This document shows, piece after piece, positions 26,600 through 34,820 of a stretch of 64,000 nt of DNA; the stretch's first letter is position 1, and each line of letters opens with the position of its first letter. The notes under the pieces are model-generated. The model was not told where the DNA came from, searched no databases, and saw only the letters and a program-made list of their open reading frames with translations. Source of the stretch: Coralliovum pocilloporae (GTDB lineage: Bacteria; Pseudomonadota; Alphaproteobacteria; Rhizobiales; Cohaesibacteraceae); NCBI RefSeq assembly GCF_030845175.1, contig NZ_CP132542.1, positions 1,244,001 to 1,308,000 of the forward strand, written 5' to 3'. The position numbers were made by a program, and so were the translations under genes.

Positions 26600-27700
26600 T
26601 CATTGCTCAACACCATCACGCATCCAGGATTGAAGCGCGAGGATGGAATGCTCGGAATGCACGCCGCATTTCGGATCAAGAACCAGAGGGCCGGGCACAT
26701 AGCCTCGGCTCTTCAGGCCCTTTTGCACGGATTCAACAAGATGAATATCCTCTTCCACCGTTGTTGCCCTGTCCTGCAGTGCCAGTTTGCGAATAACCTC
26801 GGAATCGACACCGTCAACCGTATACCAGCCGCGCCAGACAACCACATGGTCCGCATCAATTGCACGCCAGTGATAGGTATTCAGCACATTGCCGGGATAG
26901 ACCTGAAACGAGAACATCGGCCAGAGGAACCAGGAGGAATAATCTCCCGCATGCTCATTGGCGTCGACATCAATCGGATAGGTCATCTGGTCCAGATTGG
27001 CACATTCCGTCGTGTGCCTCAGACAATGACCCTGGGGCTGAATATCATAGGTTTCCGGCTTGATAACACCGGTCGCAAAGGTCGGGTGGTTGATTGGGCA
27101 ATGATAACACTCTGAATAATTCTCAATCGAAACCTTCCAGTTACAATTCTCCGGAATTTCCACCCATTCAACCGGCTTCAACTGGTCAATATGCGGCACG
27201 AATGCCTTGAGTTCATCCCGAACGCCTGGGAACCAGACATCCATGGGCGCGGCATCAGGATCAAGATTGACGAAGACAAAACCGTGGAAAATCTCGGTCC
27301 GCACACTGGTCAGGCAGATATCCTTTCGGTCAAATCCCGGTACAGAGCGGATATTCGGCCCGCTGCGGAGCTGTCCGGTCAACTCGTATGTCCAGGAATG
27401 ATACGGGCAGACAATCAGCTTGCAGTTCCCCGTATCTGACAGCAACTGATGTGCCCGATGCTGACAGACATTGTAATATGTCCGCACCTCTCCATCCCTA
27501 TCCCGGATACAGAACAGGTCTTCCCCGGCGATAGAGAGCGTGAAGTAGTCACCAGGCTTTTCAAGGTTCGACACATGTCCGGCAAACTGCCAGGTGCTCG
27601 CCAGTGTTGTCTGCTTTTCGCGCTCAAAGATTGCCGGGTCCGTATAATAACGCGCATCAAGCGACCGGATTGGCTCTCCAACCTCTTCGTGTTTGCTCAT
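26600..27700 (-). CDS. Rieske non-heme iron oxygenase, alpha subunit (quaternary-amine oxygenase-like)
   Basis: The 366-residue protein has a Rieske 2Fe-2S domain (C79, H81, C98, H101 in CQHRAH and CPYHSW) and a mononuclear iron site at ENYSECYHCPINHP with H200 and H205. The residue three before the first iron His is Glu (E197), not the Asp that links the two centres in most ring-hydroxylating dioxygenases; CntA-type carnitine oxygenases are known for Glu at this place. The family includes betaine, stachydrine and carnitine oxygenases. No reductase partner is encoded nearby, so electrons must come from an unlinked gene. Oxidative N-demethylation of a quaternary amine is inferred. Confidence 0.88.
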   Translation of the reverse strand: MSKHEEVGEPIRSLDARYYTDPAIFEREKQTTLASTWQFAGHVSNLEKPGDYFTLSIAGEDLFCIRDRDGEVRTYYNVCQHRAHQLLSDTGNCKLIVCPYHSWTYELTGQLRSGPNIRSVPGFDRKDICLTSVRTEIFHGFVFVNLDPDAAPMDVWFPGVRDELKAFVPHIDQLKPVEWVEIPENCNWKVSIENYSECYHCPINHPTFATGVIKPETYDIQPQGHCLRHTTECANLDQMTYPIDVDANEHAGDYSSWFLWPMFSFQVYPGNVLNTYHWRAIDADHVVVWRGWYTVDGVDSEVIRKLALQDRATTVEEDIHLVESVQKGLKSRGYVPGPLVLDPKCGVHSEHSILALQSWMRDGVEQ

Positions 27701-27733
27701 TGGCCTGCTCCCGTTCCGAATAGGCGTATTCGG

Positions 27734-28645
27734 TCAATCATCATTCCAGCAATAAATTCCAAGCTCGTGCCGGCGTTTGTGGAACCGCTCGATATTGGCC
27801 ACCACATCATCACCTGCTGCGGCGATCACGAAACCCATCAGCGTCTCCAGCATGGCCGTCAGCGCGACCGTTGATGTGAAGAATTGCGGCGAGTCGGTTT
27901 CAAGGATGAATTGATGAGCAGCCCCATGCAGAATGGGCGATGCCGGACTGTCGGAAAAACCGATCACAGCAACCCCCTGCTCATGAGCCAGCTTCACCGC
28001 CTCAACCACTTCCCAGCGATAGGGCTTGAAAGTCATGGCAAGAAGCACATCCCCCTGCCCTGCCCGTGCCAGATCATCTGTAGGCAACGATCCGGACCTG
28101 GGTATGGATTGAACCGTGTCCACCGCCATCGATGCCAGATAGGCAAAATTCTCAGCCGGGGCGTGGGCAACTCCGACACCCAGCACATAGGTTGACCGGG
28201 CTTTCAGAACAGCATCGGCAGCAGCCTGGAGGCTTGCCGCATCATTCTGGGTGTAGAGATGCTCGATCCCTGAGATCGCGGCACGGGCTGTTTCCGCATA
28301 GAGCCCGGCCATCTTGCCGCCACGCCCTAGGGACTGCAGCCAGCGTGCCCGATCCTGAAAATTCTCCCGACCACCGGAGCGCACATCCTGACGGAATGGC
28401 TCCCGAAAGGCCTCATAGGAGTCAAACCCCACGGCACGGGCCATCCGCACCAGAGTATTCGGCTTGACCCCTGCATTCGTTGCCAGCTCACGCATGGATG
28501 TAACCCCGATAGTGTTGGGGTTTTCCACCAGATAGGCCGCGGCCTTTTTCAACTCCGGCGTCAGAGCGGGAAGCTCTGCCACAAGACGCTTGAGAACCTC
28601 TTCAGAGACCGGTTCAGCAGATGATGGTACAATTGTTTTATTCAT
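27734..28645 (-). CDS. MurR/RpiR-family transcriptional regulator
   Basis: The 303-residue regulator has an N-terminal RpiR-type helix-turn-helix (MRELATNAGVKPNTLVRMAR) and a C-terminal SIS domain (about 125-265; YVLGVGVAHAPAENFAYLA, then DVLLAMTFKPYRWEVVEAVK). SIS domains usually bind phosphosugars, but related regulators serve amine and amino-acid catabolism. The gene heads the minus-strand unit with the Rieske oxygenase and is divergent from the FAD/GcvT gene, so it is the probable controller of both units. It overlaps no other gene; the Rieske ATG follows 33 bases after its stop. Confidence 0.88.
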   Translation of the reverse strand: MNKTIVPSSAEPVSEEVLKRLVAELPALTPELKKAAAYLVENPNTIGVTSMRELATNAGVKPNTLVRMARAVGFDSYEAFREPFRQDVRSGGRENFQDRARWLQSLGRGGKMAGLYAETARAAISGIEHLYTQNDAASLQAAADAVLKARSTYVLGVGVAHAPAENFAYLASMAVDTVQSIPRSGSLPTDDLARAGQGDVLLAMTFKPYRWEVVEAVKLAHEQGVAVIGFSDSPASPILHGAAHQFILETDSPQFFTSTVALTAMLETLMGFVIAAAGDDVVANIERFHKRRHELGIYCWNDD

Positions 28646-28655
28646 AGTTGACTAT
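28644..28655. promoter_or_regulatory. Small inverted repeat at the regulator start
   Basis: ATAGT-TG-ACTAT lies at the start codon of the RpiR-type gene in the 86-base divergent region before the FAD/GcvT gene. It may be part of an autoregulatory operator; the repeat is short and could be chance. Confidence 0.25.
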
Positions 28656-28731
28656 CGTACATTCATGCGATTACGTTGTCTATGGAAAATGATGCGCCAA
28701 CCCGGAAAGATTGCCTGCCGGGAAACACAGG

Positions 28732-31176
28732 ATGACGACGATGGTTCCTTCACATGCACGCGTGGTGATTGTCGGCGGTGGGGTCATGGGCTGCGGTCTG
28801 GCCTATCATCTGGCCCATGAGGGCTGGACCGATATTGTGCTTCTCGAAAAAGCAGAGCTCACATCGGGTTCGACCTGGCATGCGGCAGGCCAGATCACAC
28901 ATTCCACATCCAGTTTCGGCCTCGGTAAATGTGTTGATTACAATATCGGCCTTTACGCAGGCAAACTGGAAGAGGAAACGGGGCAATCGGTGACCTGGCA
29001 CGGCTGCGGCTCGTTCCGGCTGGCCTATACGGATGATGAAATGGACTGGCTGCGTCACACGCTCAGTGTTGGCCGGTCTCTGGGATTCAATATCGAGCTG
29101 GTCGGACCGGAGCGCATCCGTGAACTACACCCGTTTTATAATCTCGATGGCGTACAGGGCGCACTTCACACACCCGATGACGGCCATGTGGATCCCTCAG
29201 GTGTTACCCAGGCCATGGCTATCGGGGCCCGGAAACTGGGCGCCAGGATTATCCGTCGCTGTCGCGCCACTGACATCAAGCAGCTACCGTCTGGTGAGTG
29301 GAAAGTCTCCACCGAACAGGGCGACATCATCTGCGAACATGTGGTGAATGCAGGCGGCACCTATGCCCGCCAGATGGGAGAATGGTCCGGCCTTCAACTG
29401 CCGATGACCTCCATGACCCACCATTATTTTGTCACCGATACGGTGCCCGAGTTTCAGGATCTGGATTACGAGCTGCCCGTCATCAGGGATGACAAGCTTG
29501 TCTCCGGCTATATCCGCATGGAGCAGAAATCCGGTCTTATCGGCATTTACGAGAAAGAAAATCCCAACACGGTCTGGGAAGATCACTGCCCATGGGAAGC
29601 GGAAAACGAGCTGTTTGAAGCAGACTATGATCGCATCATGCCATGGCTTGAAAACTCCATGGATCGCATGCCGATCTTCGCCAACCTCGGGATCAAGCGC
29701 GAAGTCCACGGCGCGATTTCCCATCCACCCGACGGCAACCCTCTGATTGGTCCTGCTCCTGGTGTCAAAAACTACTGGTGCTGCTGCGGAACACAGATTG
29801 GCATCGGCTGGGGGCCAGGTCTCACCCGTGAGCTTGCCCAGTGGATGGTCCACGGCTCAGCCAATATCTCAATGCGTGAATTTGATCCGCGTCGCTTCGG
29901 TGATTACGCCACCAAAGACTGGCAGGTCATCAAAGCGAAGGAAGATTATTGTCTCCGCCACGAAATCCCCTTCCCGCATTTCAACCGCCTGGCCGGGCGA
30001 CCTATCAAACCAAGCCCGCTTTATGAGCGCCTGAAGGACAAGGGTGCCGTTTACGAGGAGGTCTACGGCCACGAACGCCCGCGCTGGTTCGCAAAAGACG
30101 GCGTTACACAGGAAGACCACTATTCCTTCCGCCGCAATGTGGTCCACGACATGGTGGCAGCAGAGGTGAAAGCGGTGCGCGAAGCCGTCGGCATCATGGA
30201 TATCTCCGCCTTCACCAAGGTTGAAGTTACGGGCCCCGATGCAGAGGCGTTTCTGGACCGCCTTGTGGCCAACAAGCTGCCGAAGAAGACCGGCGGCATT
30301 GTACTCACCCATCTGCTGAACCGCCGGGGCCGGATCGAAATTGAACTGACCATCGTCAAACTGGGCGATGACCGCTTCTATCTGGTCTGCGCCGCCTTCT
30401 TCGAGCAGCGCCTTCTGGATCACCTCACCTTCAACCGCGAGCGTGAGGATATTCAGGTGATCAAGCGCTCCGATGATTGGTCAGCGCTGGCGCTGCAGGG
30501 GCCACAATCCCGTGCTGTTCTCGCCGCCAATACGGATGCCAGTCTGGACAATGCAAGCTTCCGCTGGCTGACGGCACAGGAAATTGCCATTGCCGGGCAT
30601 AAGGTCTGGGCCTTCCGCATGTCCTATGCCGGGGAACTGGGATGGGAGATCCACGGTCCCCGCGACGTTGTGCTGGACATCTATGATGCCCTTTGGGCTT
30701 CTGGAGAAGGCCATGGCATCGCCGATTACGGCTCCTTTGCCATGAACGCTATGCGCATGGAGAAAATGTTCAAAGGCGCGGGCGAGCTGACAAACGAGGT
30801 AACCCTGCCGGAAGCCGATGTGATGCGCTTCGTGAAAATGGACAAGGGAGACTTCCTCGGCAAGGCGGAAACGCAGGCCTCGCTGGATGAGGACCTGCCC
30901 TGGGTCTGCGCCTATCTCTCAATTGAGGCTGATGGCGAGGAAGACGGTCACGGTGGTGAAGCTGTTCTGAAAGACGGCAAGGTCGTCGGCACAACGGCCT
31001 CCGTCGCCTATGGGCATACCGTCGGATCAATCCTCGCTTTCGCCTATATGAAACCAGAAACAGCGACACCGGGCACAGAGCTGGCAGTCGTTATCATGGG
31101 TCAGGAGCGCAGAGCTCGTGTTCTAGGAGAACCAGCCTACGATCCGGAAAGCCTGAAACCCAGGGCAGATGGTTGA
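28732..31176 (+). CDS. Dimethylglycine/sarcosine dehydrogenase-like FAD protein with GcvT-like folate domain
   Basis: The 814-residue protein combines an N-terminal DAO-type FAD oxidoreductase (VVIVGGGVMGCGLAYHLA at 11-28) with His50 in SGSTWHAAG, the position used for covalent FAD in dimethylglycine dehydrogenase. A C-terminal aminomethyltransferase (GcvT/folate-binding) half follows from about residue 430, with EVTGPDAEAFLDRL and YAGELGWEIHGP. Such enzymes oxidise N-methyl groups and pass the carbon to tetrahydrofolate. Length fits the family. Starts at 28732 and 28741 both have a purine-rich site upstream. It leads the plus-strand unit that continues with two enolase-family genes, so the substrate is probably an N-methylated amine or imino acid. 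Confidence 0.9.
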   Translation: MTTMVPSHARVVIVGGGVMGCGLAYHLAHEGWTDIVLLEKAELTSGSTWHAAGQITHSTSSFGLGKCVDYNIGLYAGKLEEETGQSVTWHGCGSFRLAYTDDEMDWLRHTLSVGRSLGFNIELVGPERIRELHPFYNLDGVQGALHTPDDGHVDPSGVTQAMAIGARKLGARIIRRCRATDIKQLPSGEWKVSTEQGDIICEHVVNAGGTYARQMGEWSGLQLPMTSMTHHYFVTDTVPEFQDLDYELPVIRDDKLVSGYIRMEQKSGLIGIYEKENPNTVWEDHCPWEAENELFEADYDRIMPWLENSMDRMPIFANLGIKREVHGAISHPPDGNPLIGPAPGVKNYWCCCGTQIGIGWGPGLTRELAQWMVHGSANISMREFDPRRFGDYATKDWQVIKAKEDYCLRHEIPFPHFNRLAGRPIKPSPLYERLKDKGAVYEEVYGHERPRWFAKDGVTQEDHYSFRRNVVHDMVAAEVKAVREAVGIMDISAFTKVEVTGPDAEAFLDRLVANKLPKKTGGIVLTHLLNRRGRIEIELTIVKLGDDRFYLVCAAFFEQRLLDHLTFNREREDIQVIKRSDDWSALALQGPQSRAVLAANTDASLDNASFRWLTAQEIAIAGHKVWAFRMSYAGELGWEIHGPRDVVLDIYDALWASGEGHGIADYGSFAMNAMRMEKMFKGAGELTNEVTLPEADVMRFVKMDKGDFLGKAETQASLDEDLPWVCAYLSIEADGEEDGHGGEAVLKDGKVVGTTASVAYGHTVGSILAFAYMKPETATPGTELAVVIMGQERRARVLGEPAYDPESLKPRADG

Positions 31177-31189
31177 TCGAGGCGAAACA

Positions 31190-32302
31190 ATGAAGATCAA
31201 GCGCATCACTGTCTGGCAAAAAACCCTGCCCCTCTCAAAGCCCTATTGGCTGTCAGGTGGCCGCCTGAAATTTGAGGCGCTTGATTCAACAATTCTGCGG
31301 ATTGAGACAGACACCGGGCTCTCTGGCTGGGGAGAGGGATGCCCCTGGGGTCACACCTATCTTCCCGCATTTGGCGGTGGCATCCGCGCAGGCCTTGAGC
31401 TCCTGGCACCTCAGCTTCTCGGCCAGCAGGCCACCGCAATAGACCGCCTCAACCAGATGATGGATGTTGTTCTCCCCGGACACCCTTACATCAAATCACC
31501 CATCGACATTGCCCTTTGGGATCTTCTCGGAAAGCACGCAGAACTGCCTGTCTACACGCTTCTCGGCGGGGCTGATGGCGACCATATCGATGTCAACAGC
31601 TCCATCTCCACCGGCACTCCGGATGAAATGGTCAGCCTGATTGAAGAGGCCCGCGCCAAAGGTTATCGCACTCATTCGGCAAAACTGGGCGGAGGCCACC
31701 CGCAAACCGATATCGACCGGATTGAAGCCATCGAGGCCGCTCTGCAGCCGGACGAGTTCGTCACCTATGATATCAACCGGGCCTGGACCCCGGCGGTCGC
31801 CATCGAAGTCATGAACAGCGCATCCGCTCGTGGCTGGTTTGAACAACCCTGCGAAACCTTCGACCAGTGTCGCCACGTTCGTCAGCACACCACGCAGCCG
31901 ATCATGCTGGATGAATGCATGCACTCCCTGCAGGACCATCTGGACGGGTGGCGATATGGGGCCTGCGAAGGAGTCAAGGTCAAGCCCAACCGCCTGGGGG
32001 GATTGACGAAATCCCGACAGGTTCGCGATTTCTGCACCTCTGTCGGATGGCGGATGCATATTGAAGATGTTGGCGGCACAGTGCTGGCTGATACTGCTGC
32101 CATGCATCTCGCCCTTTCAACGAAGGCCGAAAATCGCCTCGCATCCTGGCTTGCCCATGCTCATCTGATAGACGATCCTGCACCAGATCAGGGCGCAAGA
32201 AACAGAGACGGCAAAGTCGTTCTGCCTGACAAGCCAGGCCTTGACGTCGAGCCTGATCTCGACTGGCTCGGGGAACCTGTCGCCGTTTATGGAGCTGTGT
32301 GA
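31190..32302 (+). CDS. Enolase-superfamily enzyme, MR/MLE type (first of a tandem pair)
   Basis: The 370-residue protein has the capping domain (SGWGEGCPWGHTYLP) and barrel of the muconate-lactonizing group. Metal ligands are Asp194 (YDINRA), Glu218 (FEQP) and Asp241 (LDECMH). Acid-base lysines are Lys165 on the second strand (SAKLGG) and Lys265 on the sixth (VKVKPNRLGG), the arrangement of racemases and epimerases of this subgroup. GAGGCGA precedes the ATG, 13 bases after the FAD/GcvT stop. The Pelagibaca hydroxyproline-betaine epimerase HpbD belongs to the same superfamily and occurs with similar neighbours; specificity here is unknown. Confidence 0.9.
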   Translation: MKIKRITVWQKTLPLSKPYWLSGGRLKFEALDSTILRIETDTGLSGWGEGCPWGHTYLPAFGGGIRAGLELLAPQLLGQQATAIDRLNQMMDVVLPGHPYIKSPIDIALWDLLGKHAELPVYTLLGGADGDHIDVNSSISTGTPDEMVSLIEEARAKGYRTHSAKLGGGHPQTDIDRIEAIEAALQPDEFVTYDINRAWTPAVAIEVMNSASARGWFEQPCETFDQCRHVRQHTTQPIMLDECMHSLQDHLDGWRYGACEGVKVKPNRLGGLTKSRQVRDFCTSVGWRMHIEDVGGTVLADTAAMHLALSTKAENRLASWLAHAHLIDDPAPDQGARNRDGKVVLPDKPGLDVEPDLDWLGEPVAVYGAV

Positions 32303-33405
32303 TGCATCTGACCGCAATTGATCTCTATTCAGTTCCACTCACCAGCCTTGAAACCTACTATATGGCGGATGGCAAGACCTGTGATACGGTTGAAAGCATC
32401 GTCATACGGCTGACAACCGATACCGGTCTTGAAGGCTGGGGCGAGGTCTGCCCGATCCCCCATTACTTACCTGCCTATGCAAAAGGTGTTGCACCAGCCA
32501 TCCAGGAGCTTGCTCCGATATTGATCGGATCAGATCCCGTAGGCCCGGATGCTCTGATGGCTCGTTGTGATGCCCATCTGCAAGGACATGTCTATGCCAA
32601 GTCGGCGCTCGACATGGCTTTGTGGGATCTCACCGCAAAAGCTGCAGGGTTGCCGCTTTACCGGTTACTCGGCGGACGGCGGGCGGAAGCCGCACCGCTT
32701 TATCATTCCATTACCTGCATTGCACCGGACCACATGGCAGCGATTGCCCGCACCGCTTACCAGCAGGGTATCCGCCAGTTTCAGGTCAAACTCGGCGCGT
32801 CTGGCGGCTGGAGTACAGATGTTGAACGTCTGAAAGCTGTGAGAGAAGCAGTCGGCCCAGGCCCCATTGTTTATGGAGACTGGAACTGCGGCTCCACAAC
32901 ATTCAACGCAATCCGGGTCGGACAGGCCGTCCGGGATGATGATATCATGCTGGAACAGCCGTGCAGGACCCTTGAAGAATGTGCAGAAGTCCGCAAAGTC
33001 ACCGGCCTTGCCATGAAAATTGATGAATCCGGCCACGATACCAGCTCTCTTCTGAAAGCCCGATCACTTGGCTGCATGGATGTGGTCGCACTGAAACTAT
33101 CCAAGTTCGGCGGCATCAGCGCTCTGCGCAGGGCTCGCGACCTCTGTACCGATTTTGGCGTTATGATGGTCATCGAAGACACCTGGGGGTCTGACATCAC
33201 CACCGCAGCAATCGCCCATATGGCGGTGTCCACCGCCCCTCATCTGGTTCTCAACACATGCGATCTGTCCGGTTATGTCACCCCGCATATCGCATCAGAT
33301 GGTCCACAGCGCGACAACGCCATGCTGAAACCGTCCGAGCGCCCCGGTCTTGGCATCACACCGGATACCGATGTACTGGGCACCCCAATCCTGTCCCTGT
33401 CCTGA
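32302..33405 (+). CDS. Enolase-superfamily enzyme, MR/MLE type (second of a tandem pair)
   Basis: The 367-residue protein is a paralogue of the preceding enzyme but clearly diverged. Metal ligands are Asp193 (YGDWNCG), Glu218 (LEQPC) and Asp241 (KIDESGHD). Lysines are Lys163 (QVKLG) and Lys265 (LKLSKFGG). The N-terminal LEGWGEVCPIPHYLPAYA and the C-terminal RPGLGITPDTDVLGTP resemble my recollection of betaine epimerase HpbD more closely than those of its neighbour do. The ATG overlaps the stop of the first enzyme (TGATG), so both are made together. A GTG one codon earlier is possible. Epimerisation or racemisation of a betaine or imino acid is the leading guess. Confidence 0.9.
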   Translation: MHLTAIDLYSVPLTSLETYYMADGKTCDTVESIVIRLTTDTGLEGWGEVCPIPHYLPAYAKGVAPAIQELAPILIGSDPVGPDALMARCDAHLQGHVYAKSALDMALWDLTAKAAGLPLYRLLGGRRAEAAPLYHSITCIAPDHMAAIARTAYQQGIRQFQVKLGASGGWSTDVERLKAVREAVGPGPIVYGDWNCGSTTFNAIRVGQAVRDDDIMLEQPCRTLEECAEVRKVTGLAMKIDESGHDTSSLLKARSLGCMDVVALKLSKFGGISALRRARDLCTDFGVMMVIEDTWGSDITTAAIAHMAVSTAPHLVLNTCDLSGYVTPHIASDGPQRDNAMLKPSERPGLGITPDTDVLGTPILSLS

Positions 33406-33427
33406 CGCTGACTGAAGGAGGTCCGCA

Positions 33428-34789
33428 ATGGAACCCGCCAGCATCCACCCCCTCACCCACAATCAGGATCCCGCCTGGATTCAGGATATGCACGTGGACC
33501 ACTACATCCAGAGTTGGTCTGTCCAGGGCAAGAAGCCCCGGGTCATTGCAGGCGCTGAAGGCAGTTGGTTCTGGGATACGGATGGCAAGCGCTTTCTCGA
33601 TTTCCAGTCACAGCTGGTCAATATGAATCTCGGCCATCAGCATCCGGCCATCATTCAGGCAATCAAGGATCAGGCTGACAGGCTCTGTTATATCGGCCCG
33701 GCCATGGGCAATGACGCCCGCTCCGAGCTGGCGCATCTGATGGCAGAGGTAACACCGGGCAACCTGACCTCCACCTTCTTCACCACCGGAGGGGCCGCTG
33801 CCAACGAAAACGCCATGCGGCTGGCCAAACACTATACGGGCCGTCAGAAGATTGTCGCCCGCTATCGCTCCTATCATGGCGCGACCTCCGGCGCACTGAA
33901 TGCGACAGGCGACCCCCGCCATCATCTGGGTGACAGCCTGCCGGGCATCATCCGCATGCTGGATGCTTATCCTTACAGACGCGAAAGTGACGGCAGCGGC
34001 TCGGACGCGCTCTATGCCGGGGGGCCGCATCTGGAAGAGCTTCTCATGTATGAGAACCCTAACACGGTCGCCGCTGTCATTCTTGAGACAATTGTCGGCA
34101 CCAATGGCATTCTTGTGCCGCCGGATGGCTATCTCCGGTCTATTCGCGAGGTTTGCGACAAACACGGCATCCTGCTCATCCTCGATGAAGTGATGGCCGG
34201 GTTCGGACGCACCGGGAAATGGTTTGCCTGCGATCACTGGGATGTGGTGCCTGACATTCTGGTCACCGCCAAGGGCCTCAATTCCGGCTATGTACCGCTC
34301 GGGGCCATGACTGTTTCAGAACCGATTGCGAACTGGCTGAAATCTCATCAGTTCCCCGGTGGGCTGACCTATGCGGGTCACCCGCTGGCCTGTGCCACAG
34401 GTATTGCCTCTATCAAGGCCTATCGGGACGAGAATATTGTGGAACGAGCTTCAGAAAGCGGTGCTTATCTGTCCCAGAAACTCGCAACACTGGCCGAAAA
34501 ACACCCCAGCATCGGTGAAATCCGTGGCAAGGGTCTGTTCCTTGGGCTTGAGTTGGTGAAAGACCGCAAGACGCGGGAACCCTATGTGCCATTCGCCGCC
34601 AAGGGCGACGCTGCAGCACCCATGACCGAATTGATGGGTTTTGCCATGAAAGAAGGTCTTTATCTCTCAAGCTTCTCCAATGTCATTCGCCTCACGCCAC
34701 CTCTGAACATTTCCAGAGAGGATCTCGACTTTGCCGTCGACGTGCTGGACCGGATGCTGGATCTGGCGGACGCATATTATACGGGCTGA
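33428..34789 (+). CDS. Class III aminotransferase
   Basis: The 453-residue PLP-dependent omega-aminotransferase has the cofactor-lysine motif ILVTAKGLNSGYVPLGAM, the phosphate-binding FFTTGGAAANENAMRLAK and ILDEVMAGFGRTG with the pyridine-nitrogen Asp. It resembles taurine/beta-alanine-pyruvate transaminases. It follows the second enolase gene by 22 bases with AAGGAGG as ribosome site. Its presence implies that a primary amine or an oxo-acid arises in the pathway, which is not part of the published hydroxyproline-betaine route and points to a different substrate or an added branch. Confidence 0.9.
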   Translation: MEPASIHPLTHNQDPAWIQDMHVDHYIQSWSVQGKKPRVIAGAEGSWFWDTDGKRFLDFQSQLVNMNLGHQHPAIIQAIKDQADRLCYIGPAMGNDARSELAHLMAEVTPGNLTSTFFTTGGAAANENAMRLAKHYTGRQKIVARYRSYHGATSGALNATGDPRHHLGDSLPGIIRMLDAYPYRRESDGSGSDALYAGGPHLEELLMYENPNTVAAVILETIVGTNGILVPPDGYLRSIREVCDKHGILLILDEVMAGFGRTGKWFACDHWDVVPDILVTAKGLNSGYVPLGAMTVSEPIANWLKSHQFPGGLTYAGHPLACATGIASIKAYRDENIVERASESGAYLSQKLATLAEKHPSIGEIRGKGLFLGLELVKDRKTREPYVPFAAKGDAAAPMTELMGFAMKEGLYLSSFSNVIRLTPPLNISREDLDFAVDVLDRMLDLADAYYTG

Positions 34790-34820
34790 CATCGGCTAAC
34801 GCGTCATAGATAATGATCCC

